The notes under the pieces: model-generated
What the model saw: only the letters and a program-made list of their open reading frames with translations
Told to the model about the DNA's origin: nothing
The model's database searches: none
Assembly (NCBI RefSeq): GCF_049331405.1
Contig: NZ_CP186274.1
Span: 1,364,001 to 1,428,000 of the forward strand
Length of the DNA: 64,000 nt
Source of the DNA: PoT sp049331405
GTDB lineage: Bacteria; Planctomycetota; Planctomycetia; Isosphaerales; Isosphaeraceae
Direction of reading: 5' to 3'
Part shown: positions 35,278-42,812 of the stretch, piece after piece
Position numbering within the stretch: position 1 is the stretch's first letter
Layout: every line of letters starts with the position of its first letter
Program-made: the position numbers and the translations under genes

Positions 35278-36121
35278 TACGCGCATGTCCTGGGCCGAAG
35301 GCCTCGAGCTCGCTCCGGGCGATGCCCAGTAGCTCGCGGGTCGCGGCGGCCCTGGGGTTGCGGAAGACGTCGTCCACCGCGCCCATCTCGACGACCCGCC
35401 CCTGGTCGAGGATCGCCACGCGGTCGGCGAGCTGACGAGCGAGGGGGAGGTCGTGGGTGACGAGGACGTAGGAGGTCTCCGGTCGCTCGGCCCTGAGCGT
35501 CCGCAAGAGCTCGACGATCGAGGCCTGCACCGACACGTCGAGGGCGCTGGTCGGCTCGTCGAGGAAGACGAGCCGGGGCCTGGCGACGAGCGCCCTGGCG
35601 ATCGCGACGCGCTGGCGCTGGCCTCCCGAGAGCGCGGTGGGGGTCCGCTTCGCCTGCGTTGCCGAGATCCCGACGTGCTGGAGGATCTCCAGGGCTCGCT
35701 CCCTGCGACCCCGGCGCGTCGGCGAGAGCCCCGGCAGGCGATGGACGTCGAGCGGGTCGGCCACGATCTCGGAGACCACGCGGCGGTCGTTCAAGGATTC
35801 GCGAGGGTCTTGATGCACGAATCCGATGTGCCGACGGAGGCTCCGCCAGTTGCGCCTCGAGCCCGAGAAGAGGTCGACCGAACCCGCTTCGGTGGCGAGC
35901 GTCACGGTGCCGGCCTCGGGCTCCAGGAGCCCGGCCATGATCGCGAGGAGGGTGGACTTGCCCGAGCCGCTCGGGCCGCAGAGGGCGAGGACTTCCCCTT
36001 CGAGCACGTCGAGCCGCTCGACCTCGAGGCGGAACCCCGGCCCTTGCGCCGAGGGGGGGCGGGCGAAGGCGAGCTGGCGGACTGCGAGCACGCCCTCAAG
36101 GGGCGACCGGGCCGACGACAT
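35264..36121 (-). CDS. Peptide-type ABC transporter ATP-binding protein (DppF/OppF-like)
   Basis: A 285-residue ATPase. Walker A is CGPSGSGKST, the Q-loop is FVHQDPRESLNDRR, the signature is LSGGQRQRVAIARALV, Walker B is LVFLDEPTSALDVSVQ and the H-loop is VLVTHDLPLARQLADRV. It pairs with the upstream ATPase as the second nucleotide-binding subunit of a peptide/nickel-type importer. Unlike most DppF proteins it has no Cys-containing C-terminal tail. ATG 36121 has GGAGAG nine bases upstream, inside the end of the preceding gene (26-base overlap). It is the last gene of the five-gene operon. Confidence 0.93.
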   Translation of the reverse strand: MSSARSPLEGVLAVRQLAFARPPSAQGPGFRLEVERLDVLEGEVLALCGPSGSGKSTLLAIMAGLLEPEAGTVTLATEAGSVDLFSGSRRNWRSLRRHIGFVHQDPRESLNDRRVVSEIVADPLDVHRLPGLSPTRRGRRERALEILQHVGISATQAKRTPTALSGGQRQRVAIARALVARPRLVFLDEPTSALDVSVQASIVELLRTLRAERPETSYVLVTHDLPLARQLADRVAILDQGRVVEMGAVDDVFRNPRAAATRELLGIARSELEAFGPGHARINAP

Positions 36122-37070
36122 GGCAGGCGACTCTCCGGGCGGGACGGGCTTCGAGTTCGAGCAGATGGGGCGATTCAATCCGGCAGCGATCCACGCAGGA
36201 TCTGCAGCGCGGGTGGAACCGGCAGCCCTCGATCTCGTCGTGGTTGGTCGGCAACTCGCCGGGGATCGGCAGGATCCGCTCGCGGCGATCAAGCCTCGGG
36301 ACGCAGTTCAGCAGGGCGGCCGTGTAGGGATGGGCCGGGTTTCGCAGCACGTCTTCGGCCGGCCCCGACTCGACGATCCGCCCGAGGTACATCACGGCCA
36401 CCGAGTCGGCCAGGCCCGCGAGCGCCGAGATGTCGTGCGTGACGAGGCAGACGGCGCAGCGGTCGTCGGCGAGGCGTCGGATCGTGGCCTGGACCTCGCG
36501 ACGGGTCGGCGGGTCGAGCGAGGCCGTCGGCTCGTCGAGGAGCAGGACCCGAGGCCCATTGACGATCGCCTGGGCGATCAGGATCCGCTGGCACTGGCCG
36601 CCCGAGAGCTTCCCCGGCCGACGCTTCGCATCCTCGGCCGCGAACTGCTCGGAGAGCCCCGCGCGGAGCAGGGCGGAGGTCACGCGCCCCTTGATATCGC
36701 CGCCGACCCGGCGGGCCGCCTCGGCGACGGTGGCCTCGGCGGTCATCAACGGGTTCAGACCCGAGCGTACGTCCTGGGGGACGTAGCCGATCCGCACGCC
36801 GAGGTGACGTCGCCGTTCGCGGGGTTCGAGCCGCAGCAGTTCCACGGGCTTTTCGCCGTCGAGCACGACCTCGCCCGCGGTGACATCCAGCCCGTTGGGG
36901 AGCAGGCCGAGGACGCTGTTGAGCAGGGTCGTCTTGCCGCTGCCGGTCTCGCCGACGAGTGCGGTGACCTCCCCCGCGCGGAGGGTCAGGGCGATCTCGT
37001 CGATGACCCGCTGGTCGCGCCGGTTGCGGACGGTCAGCCCCCGGATCGAGAGCACGTCTTCGCCCGTCAT
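36096..37070 (-). CDS. Peptide-type ABC transporter ATP-binding protein (DppD/OppD-like)
   Basis: A 324-residue ATPase with Walker A GETGSGKTT, Q-loop YVPQDVRSGLNPLM, signature LSGGQCQRILIAQAIV, Walker B VLLLDEPTASLDPPTR and H-loop LVTHDISALAGLADSV. The C-terminal oligopeptide-ABC extension is present: PYTAALLNCVPRLDRRERILPIPGE and the cysteine cluster GCRFHPRCRSCVDRC, which binds an iron-sulfur cluster in related proteins. It forms the motor with the downstream ATPase. The start overlaps the stop of the preceding permease gene by four bases (ATGA), indicating translational coupling. Confidence 0.94.
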   Translation of the reverse strand: MTGEDVLSIRGLTVRNRRDQRVIDEIALTLRAGEVTALVGETGSGKTTLLNSVLGLLPNGLDVTAGEVVLDGEKPVELLRLEPRERRRHLGVRIGYVPQDVRSGLNPLMTAEATVAEAARRVGGDIKGRVTSALLRAGLSEQFAAEDAKRRPGKLSGGQCQRILIAQAIVNGPRVLLLDEPTASLDPPTRREVQATIRRLADDRCAVCLVTHDISALAGLADSVAVMYLGRIVESGPAEDVLRNPAHPYTAALLNCVPRLDRRERILPIPGELPTNHDEIEGCRFHPRCRSCVDRCRIESPHLLELEARPARRVACHVVGPVAP

Positions 37071-37930
37071 GGCAGGTTCCCCTCGTTGGGGTCGAGGCCG
37101 AAGAGTCGGAGCAGGATCTGGGGGAAGACCGCCAGGACCACGATCACCGCGATCGTCACGAGCATCTGGATCACGGCCGTCTCGACGCCGAGGTTGTTGA
37201 AGCTCTTCGTCAGCGTCCGGCCGAGCCCCTCGAAGTTGCGGTACTCGACGCCGAGGTACGCGAGCCCGACCTCGACGGCCACGAACCTCGGGAGGATCGA
37301 GGCCGTGATCCAGGCGACGTCCTCGATGAGATGCGGCCAGACCTCGACGCGGAAGGTGTGCCAGGGAGTCGCCCCGTAACCTTTCGACGCGGCCACGAAG
37401 CCCGACTTGCCCAGCGCCCTGACGCGCTCGGCCAGCAGCCTCGCGCCGGCGGGGATCGCGAAGACGACGAGGACGGCCACCATGCTCGTGTTGACGCGGA
37501 GCGCCGGTGCGGTACGCGGCCAGGACGTGGCGATGGTGATGAGCACCGCGGCCTCGGGCACAGCCATCACTCCGAGACTCCCGGCCGAGACGAGGGCCTC
37601 GAGCCCCCGCGACCGGGTCGAGCCCTGGAGGACGCCCAGGACCAGGCAGCCGGTCACCGCCAGCGCGGTGCCGAGCAGGGCGATCCGCAGGGTATCCCCC
37701 AGCGCATCCCAGAGCACGCCGGTGAAGGGTCGGCCGAGGTAGTCGGTGCCGAGCGCGTACCAGCCGTCGTCGGCCGACGACTTCTCGTACCAGGACGGCG
37801 GCAGGAAGCTGTCGGCCCGCCTGTTCGAGCCGAAACCGAGGGACGATGACGGGGCGACCGCGGCGAGCAGCAGCAGGGCGACCGGCAGTAGCGAGAGCAC
37901 CTCGAGCCCCCTACGCAGCCTGGAGTTCAC
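37067..37930 (-). CDS. Peptide-type ABC transporter permease (DppC/OppC-like)
   Basis: A 287-residue inner-membrane permease with an N-terminal membrane segment (LEVLSLLPVALLLLAAVAP), the DppC-type sequence YALGTDYLGRPFTGVLWDALGDTLRIAL and further membrane segments. The EAA-type cytoplasmic loop is KGYGATPWHTFRVEVWPHL, which docks to the ATPase. It lacks some usual features, such as the loop between the first and second membrane segments seen in classic DppC. It overlaps the upstream permease gene by 20 bases and the downstream ATPase gene by 4. Confidence 0.9.
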   Translation of the reverse strand: MNSRLRRGLEVLSLLPVALLLLAAVAPSSSLGFGSNRRADSFLPPSWYEKSSADDGWYALGTDYLGRPFTGVLWDALGDTLRIALLGTALAVTGCLVLGVLQGSTRSRGLEALVSAGSLGVMAVPEAAVLITIATSWPRTAPALRVNTSMVAVLVVFAIPAGARLLAERVRALGKSGFVAASKGYGATPWHTFRVEVWPHLIEDVAWITASILPRFVAVEVGLAYLGVEYRNFEGLGRTLTKSFNNLGVETAVIQMLVTIAVIVVLAVFPQILLRLFGLDPNEGNLP

Positions 37931-38822
37931 GGCCGATCTCTCCGTCGGGGTCGAGGTAGATCACCACGGCCTCGGCCAGGAGCACCCCGGCCGCCGTGAC
38001 GAGGAAGTATAAGAATGTGGCGAACCCGGCCAGCTCCGCCTGGCCCCGGGTCGCCCCCTCGATGAACGCCTCACCCACGCCGCCGAGCCGGAAGACCCCC
38101 TCGACGAAGGCCGAGCCCACCACGAGCGCCGAGAGGCTGAAGACCGCCTGCGTCAGTACGCCCGACGAGACCAGCACGTTGGGCATGATGTGCTTCGCCC
38201 AGAGCTGAACCGGAGAAATCCCCCGCGACCTGGCGACCCGCACATACTCGCGGTCGAGGATCCGCAGGATCCCGTTCAGCCAGAGCGCGGTGGCCCCGGG
38301 GATGAGCAGGACGGTCAGGCTGACGATGCCGACGATCGTGCGGATCAGGCGGCTCGGGCTGGGGTCGAACTGCACGAGGATGAGGTAGAAGACGATCACC
38401 ACGACGAGCGACGGGATGGCGTGGACGATCGGGTAGACCCGCTTCTGATGGAACGAGGCCCAGTCGCGCCAGCGGGTCGCCAGGAGTATCGCCAAGACGA
38501 GGCCGATGCCCCAGCCGAACGCCCAGCTCAGGAACCCGACCGACGCGGTGACGGGGAGCCGGTCGGCCAGGACGTTCTTCACCGGCCCCGTGTGGGACTG
38601 GCCGAAGTCCTGGAAGCCCGAGCCCACCACCGTCGAGACCCATCGGGCGAACCGGGGGGCGGTGGGCTTGGGCTCGGGGGCCTGCACGCTGCTCATCCGC
38701 AGTCGGTCGTCGGCCAGCTCGTCGGTCTGGGCGACGATGAAGAACGTCGACGTGACGGCCGAGGCCCCGAAGGCGACGAGCACGAGCAGGGTCTTCAGGA
38801 AACGCGTGAGACCTTTCATCAT
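37911..38822 (-). CDS. Peptide-type ABC transporter permease (DppB/OppB-like)
   Basis: A 303-residue permease. The N-terminal membrane segment (TLLVLVAFGASAVTSTFFIV) is followed by a periplasmic stretch with DFGQSHTGPVKNVLADRLPVTASVGFLSWAFG, the DppB entry into the core. Then come about five membrane segments and the EAA loop ARSRGISPVQLWAKHIMPNVL. It forms the transmembrane channel with the next gene product. The gene starts 20 bases after the substrate-binding protein gene and overlaps the next by 20. Confidence 0.9.
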   Translation of the reverse strand: MMKGLTRFLKTLLVLVAFGASAVTSTFFIVAQTDELADDRLRMSSVQAPEPKPTAPRFARWVSTVVGSGFQDFGQSHTGPVKNVLADRLPVTASVGFLSWAFGWGIGLVLAILLATRWRDWASFHQKRVYPIVHAIPSLVVVIVFYLILVQFDPSPSRLIRTIVGIVSLTVLLIPGATALWLNGILRILDREYVRVARSRGISPVQLWAKHIMPNVLVSSGVLTQAVFSLSALVVGSAFVEGVFRLGGVGEAFIEGATRGQAELAGFATFLYFLVTAAGVLLAEAVVIYLDPDGEIGRELQAA

Positions 38823-38842
38823 GATGGGGAATGTCGGCCTTT

Positions 38843-40642
38843 TCAGCGGTCCTCGAGTCGACGGATCTTGATGTTCTCGATCACCGTGCGCTGGAGGATC
38901 GGATCGATGGCTCGTCCGGTGAGGGCCAGGCCGTTGATCTCGAACTCGCGGCGGACGGCGACGAGCTTGCGGGCGTTCAGCAGGTGGAAGGCCGGCTGCG
39001 CGGCGACCCAGGTGCGCTGGACGTCGAGGATGGCGCGGTCGCGCGCGACGGGGTCGGGCGAGGTCGCGTAGGTGTTATATAGCTCGTCGACCTTCTTCTC
39101 CCAGTCCGTGGCGGGGGTCTTCTGGTAGGGGTTGACGAAGTGCATCGGCCCCGAGCTTTCGAAGAAGTAGCGGAGCACGGCGGCGTCGGGCATCCCTTCC
39201 AGGACCATGACGGCGGCCTCGTAGTCGTACGTCTGGTCGAGCCGCTTGACCATCTCGCCGAACGGCTCCTCGACGATCTTGACCCTCAGGCCGATCTCCT
39301 CGAGCTGGGCTTTGATCTCCTCCGCGGTGCGACGGCGTTGGTCCTCTTCATCCTTGGAGGTCCGGATCTCGATCTCGAGCGGGGTCGGCTTGCCCCCTTC
39401 CATGTAGGTGAGCCAGGCCTTGCCGCTCGCGTCCTTCTCGCCCGGCTTGATGCCGAGCTTGGCCAGCTCCTCGAGCGCGGCCTTGCGGTCGAACTTGGGG
39501 GTGACTTCCTCGAGTTCCTCAGAGGGGGCGGCCCAGCGGAAGACGGGGGAGACGGGGCCGTAGAGGGGCTCGGCGAAGCCCTTATAGACGCGGCGGATGA
39601 TCGCATAGCGGTCGATCGCGTGACCGATGGCGCGGCGGAAGTCGACCTTCTGGACGAGGGACATGCGGTCGGGGTGCGTCTTGCCCCAGGGGGCTCTCGG
39701 ATTTTGGTTCAGCCAGAAGAAGAGGCAGCCGGCGCCCCGGCCGCGGTCGAGCACCTGGAATCTGGGGTCGGCCTGGAGACGTTCGGCCTCCCTCGGCGCC
39801 ACCTGGCGATAGGCGTAGCGGTTGTCGCGGACGAAGTCAATCTCGTTGGTCACGTTATCCTTGCGCAGGACGAGATTGATCTGACGGACGGCCGGGCGGG
39901 GGGACTGGTCGTCGCCGCGTCCCCAGAACTTGTCGTTGCGGATGAGGCGGGCTTCCTGCGTGTCCTGCTTCTCGACGTAATAGGGGCCGAAGCCTCGGAG
40001 ATACTTCGGATCCGGGGCCTGCACGCCGACGGCCTCGCGGAAGCTGGTCTCGCTCGCGGCGACCTTCTCGAAGACTGCCCTGGGCACGATGAAGACGTCA
40101 CTGAGCGGGAAGGGGAACGAGTGGAAGGGCTCGGGGAGCTGGAAAGTGACGGTGTGCGGGTCGACCGCCTTCGCGACGATCGGCTTGCCCTTGATGACGA
40201 AGTTGCCCCGCTTCTTGCAGTCGAACCGCTCGTCGAGGCAGAGGTTGAACGAGAAGACCACATCGTCGGCGGTGAGCTCGGCGCCGTCGGGGTTCTTGGC
40301 GTCGCGGAGGTGGAAGGTCCAGGTCAGGCCGTCGGGCGAGACCTCGTATTTCTTCGCCAGGGCGGGGACGAGCAGGTTCTGCACCGGGTCGAACTGGAGC
40401 AGGTGGTCGTGGATCAGGCTGAGGAGCTGCCCTTCATAAGACTTGTTGGTCTCGATGAAGTTGTAGCTGCTGGGGACCATGTACATCTGGTTCAGCGTGT
40501 CCACGTCCTTCCAGGCCTGCTCCGCGCCCGCCTTCGGGCTCGTGCCCCGGCGCCCAAACGCCACGCCGGCGGCCAGGCAGACCAGCCCCACGATGATGGC
40601 CTTCGCCCAGCCGGACGACTTCGGTTTCTCGTCACGAATCAT
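38843..40642 (-). CDS. Peptide-type ABC transporter substrate-binding protein (SBP_bac_5)
   Basis: A 599-residue extracytoplasmic binding protein of family 5. It begins with an uncleaved-looking membrane anchor (WAKAIIVGLVCLAAGVAFGRR, about residues 12-32) with neither a lipobox cysteine nor an Ala-X-Ala site. The family core is visible: LLSLIHDHLLQFDPVQNLLVPALAKKYEVSPDGLTWTFHLR in order, then LTADDVVFSFN, and FRRAIGHAIDRYAII. Ligands of this family include peptides, nickel chelates and opines; the specificity is not readable. As the first gene of the five-gene operon it gives a complete importer. TTGACG near 40774-40769 on the minus strand may be the -35 box of the operon, but the -10 is unclear. 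Confidence 0.92.
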   Translation of the reverse strand: MIRDEKPKSSGWAKAIIVGLVCLAAGVAFGRRGTSPKAGAEQAWKDVDTLNQMYMVPSSYNFIETNKSYEGQLLSLIHDHLLQFDPVQNLLVPALAKKYEVSPDGLTWTFHLRDAKNPDGAELTADDVVFSFNLCLDERFDCKKRGNFVIKGKPIVAKAVDPHTVTFQLPEPFHSFPFPLSDVFIVPRAVFEKVAASETSFREAVGVQAPDPKYLRGFGPYYVEKQDTQEARLIRNDKFWGRGDDQSPRPAVRQINLVLRKDNVTNEIDFVRDNRYAYRQVAPREAERLQADPRFQVLDRGRGAGCLFFWLNQNPRAPWGKTHPDRMSLVQKVDFRRAIGHAIDRYAIIRRVYKGFAEPLYGPVSPVFRWAAPSEELEEVTPKFDRKAALEELAKLGIKPGEKDASGKAWLTYMEGGKPTPLEIEIRTSKDEEDQRRRTAEEIKAQLEEIGLRVKIVEEPFGEMVKRLDQTYDYEAAVMVLEGMPDAAVLRYFFESSGPMHFVNPYQKTPATDWEKKVDELYNTYATSPDPVARDRAILDVQRTWVAAQPAFHLLNARKLVAVRREFEINGLALTGRAIDPILQRTVIENIKIRRLEDR

Positions 40643-40958
40643 TGAGGCTCTCTCCGAGGACTTCGAGAAGGCCCCTATGCTAAGGAAGTGGCGACTCCCC
40701 TCAAAGGGCCTCCCCGGCGAATTTGCGGCGTTGAAACGTCGCGATTCGAAAATGTCGGGAAATCTTCACGTCAAGAGGGGGACCGGCGACGGCGGGTTCT
40801 TCCGGGGAAGAGACCGGCGGGGCCGACGACTGGCTCTTGCGCACAAAGAAGATCCTCGGGACGCCCGACATCGTCGTCATGCTCTCGCGTGACGGCAAGT
40901 CGGGACGACCCGAGGTCCGTGGATCGGGGACGCTTGCGAACCTATCGGACCCAAGGCC
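40643..40958. other. Intergenic region upstream of the ABC importer operon
   Basis: 316 bases without a supported gene. Only the possible minus-strand -35 box noted for the importer operon is seen. No T-tract terminator for the gene on the other side was found. Confidence 0.4.
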
Positions 40959-42215
40959 TCAAGGCTGGCGGACGACCGGGCTGGTCGGCTCGCCCCCCTG
41001 GTTCAGGTGATAGATGAGGGCCTGCTCCATCTCGGCCGGCTTGAAGCCGAAGGGGCCTCGGCCGCTCTTGAAGGCGACCTTGCCGTCGCGGTCGATGATA
41101 TAGAACCGGCTGGGGATGCCGCTGTAGCGGGTGTTCACGGCGTCGTCGATGGTGTCGACGAGCATCGGCACGCCCATCGCCATCGCCTGGTTGCAGAGCT
41201 GGGCGGCCTCGACGCGCTGGCCATAGGTCGTCGGCTGCGGGAGGGCGACCCCGGCGCGGTCGTTGCTGACCATCCGCCAGCCGTCGGTCGGGTGTGCCTC
41301 GCGGACGTAGACCATGAGGAAGGTCGCGCGGTCCTTGTAGCGGCGATAGAGCTTCTCGAGGTTCCCGGCCTGTCCCCGGAAAGGCCCGCAGGTGACGTTG
41401 CCGAAGATCAGGACGACGGGGCGGGGGCCGATCTCTTTCGAGAGCGTGACCTCCTTCGAGCCGTCGAGGGTCTTGAGCGTGAAGTCGGGGGCCGCCTCGT
41501 TCAGGCCCGGGCCGTTCTGGTAGGCCCCCAACTCGCGGCGGAAGAAGCTGCGGAGGAACGTGCCGCGGGTCAAGGAGCCGGGACCGCCGGTGCGGTCGCG
41601 GAGGGTCTGCGGCGGCGCGGTGAAGGCCTCCTGGAGGTCGGCCGAGGTCACGAAGCCGGTCTTCTCGGCGTCGAGCGCGGCGAAGAAGCGGTCGAGCTCC
41701 TGACGTGTGAGCTTGCCGTTGCCGTCGCGGTCGGCCTTGCCGAAGAGGAGGGCGGCCGGAGTCGGGGACGACGAGGGGGGCGGCGTGAAGTCGAAGTCGG
41801 GGGAGGTGACCTTGCCGTCGTGGTCGCGGTCGAGCCGGGCGAAGTCGGCGTCGGAGCCGGGGAACTCGGCGCGGGCGATGGCGTGGTCGCCGTCTTTATC
41901 CCAGCGAGAGAACATCGCGTCGCGGCCGTAGCGGGTCTCCGAGACCCCCTTGCGGAACCAGCCGTCATTGCCGCTTATCTGCGGGGCCTTCACCACGATG
42001 TCGGCGAGCATGGCGAGCCACTGGGGATGGTCGGGCCAGGCCTTTTCCAGCACCGCCGCGGCCGAGGGGGGCTGCTCGGGTTGCGGCGGAGAGCCTTGCG
42101 CCGGAGGCGCATCGGCGAAAGACACGACCGGGAGCGCCGCGACGATCAGGGCGGCGAGTCGGATCGAGGTGCGATGATGTCGGTGCAAGGTGGAGCCTCG
42201 TTTCTTTGCCGTCAT
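40959..42215 (-). CDS. EF-hand protein fused to an iodothyronine-deiodinase-like thioredoxin-fold domain
   Basis: A 418-residue exported protein: signal peptide (about 17-35), EF-hand loops at D106-D110, D129-D133 and D162-N166 plus a degenerate fourth near 182, then a thioredoxin-fold domain from about 235. That domain has LIFGNVTCGPFRGQAGNLEKLYRRYKDRATFLMVYVREAHPTDGW in order. C276 occupies the position of the selenocysteine of animal iodothyronine deiodinases, and EAHxxDGW (306-313) is their signature. The codon is TGC, so this is a Cys homologue. Thiol peroxidase, disulfide-exchange or reductive dehalogenation chemistry is possible; thyroid hormone is not a likely substrate. Its start overlaps the AhpD-like gene by four bases (ATGA). 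Confidence 0.85.
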   Translation of the reverse strand: MTAKKRGSTLHRHHRTSIRLAALIVAALPVVSFADAPPAQGSPPQPEQPPSAAAVLEKAWPDHPQWLAMLADIVVKAPQISGNDGWFRKGVSETRYGRDAMFSRWDKDGDHAIARAEFPGSDADFARLDRDHDGKVTSPDFDFTPPPSSSPTPAALLFGKADRDGNGKLTRQELDRFFAALDAEKTGFVTSADLQEAFTAPPQTLRDRTGGPGSLTRGTFLRSFFRRELGAYQNGPGLNEAAPDFTLKTLDGSKEVTLSKEIGPRPVVLIFGNVTCGPFRGQAGNLEKLYRRYKDRATFLMVYVREAHPTDGWRMVSNDRAGVALPQPTTYGQRVEAAQLCNQAMAMGVPMLVDTIDDAVNTRYSGIPSRFYIIDRDGKVAFKSGRGPFGFKPAEMEQALIYHLNQGGEPTSPVVRQP

Positions 42216-42769
42216 CGGAGCGCCTCTTGGGGCTTGATGTAGCCGTTGGTGGCGAGCCGCTCGCCCATGACGCGGTAGACCTCGGGGTCCCTCGGAGCCC
42301 AGGTGGCCAGGCCGTCGACGTAGCGGTTATACATGCAGAAAGCCGCGGCGATCAGCACGGTGTCGTGGATCGCCTTGTCGTCGGCCCCGGCGGCGCGGGC
42401 GTTCGCCACGTCCTCGTCCTGGACGAGCCTGCCGTCCTGCCGGACCTTCTCGGCGATCGTCAGCAGGGCCCGCATCTTGTCGGAGACCGGCGCGGCCTTC
42501 GGATCCTGGAGCACCTGGTCGACGATCTTGCACGCTTCGCCCTCGCCGTAGAGGGCCCGCGAGGCCGCGGCGTGCGACTGCGTGCAGAAGACGCACTCGT
42601 TGCCCGACGAGACCGCCGTGGCGATCAGCTCGCGCTCGGCCGGCGTCAGCGAAGACTCGCCGCGGAGCAGGGCCTCGGCCAGGCCGCTCAGGTGCCGCTC
42701 GGTCTCCGGGTACGCGGTCATCGGGCCGACGATGCCGGGGATCCCGTCGGGCAGCTTGATGTGAGCCAT
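42212..42769 (-). CDS. AhpD-like carboxymuconolactone decarboxylase family protein
   Basis: A 185-residue cytosolic-type protein with the peroxidase AhpD-like active site: ECVFCTQSHAAAS gives C59 and C62 with H66, and E55-type acidic residues precede it in LTPAERELIATAVSSGNE. Such proteins reduce peroxides or act as thiol relays. No signal peptide is present, unlike both neighbours, so compartments differ unless it is carried out in another way. ATG 42769 has GAGGAAGAC immediately upstream; the longer frame to 42826 has none. Its stop overlaps the deiodinase-like gene and the double-CMD gene ends 43 bases upstream, so the three form one operon. Confidence 0.9.
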   Translation of the reverse strand: MAHIKLPDGIPGIVGPMTAYPETERHLSGLAEALLRGESSLTPAERELIATAVSSGNECVFCTQSHAAASRALYGEGEACKIVDQVLQDPKAAPVSDKMRALLTIAEKVRQDGRLVQDEDVANARAAGADDKAIHDTVLIAAAFCMYNRYVDGLATWAPRDPEVYRVMGERLATNGYIKPQEALR

Positions 42770-42812
42770 GTCTTCCTCTCTTCGTATCGGTGAATGAGCA
42801 AGGACGAGCCGA

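Noticed and set aside
40959..42215. Selenocysteine in the deiodinase-like protein
   Set aside because: The active-site codon is TGC and the frame contains no in-frame TGA.
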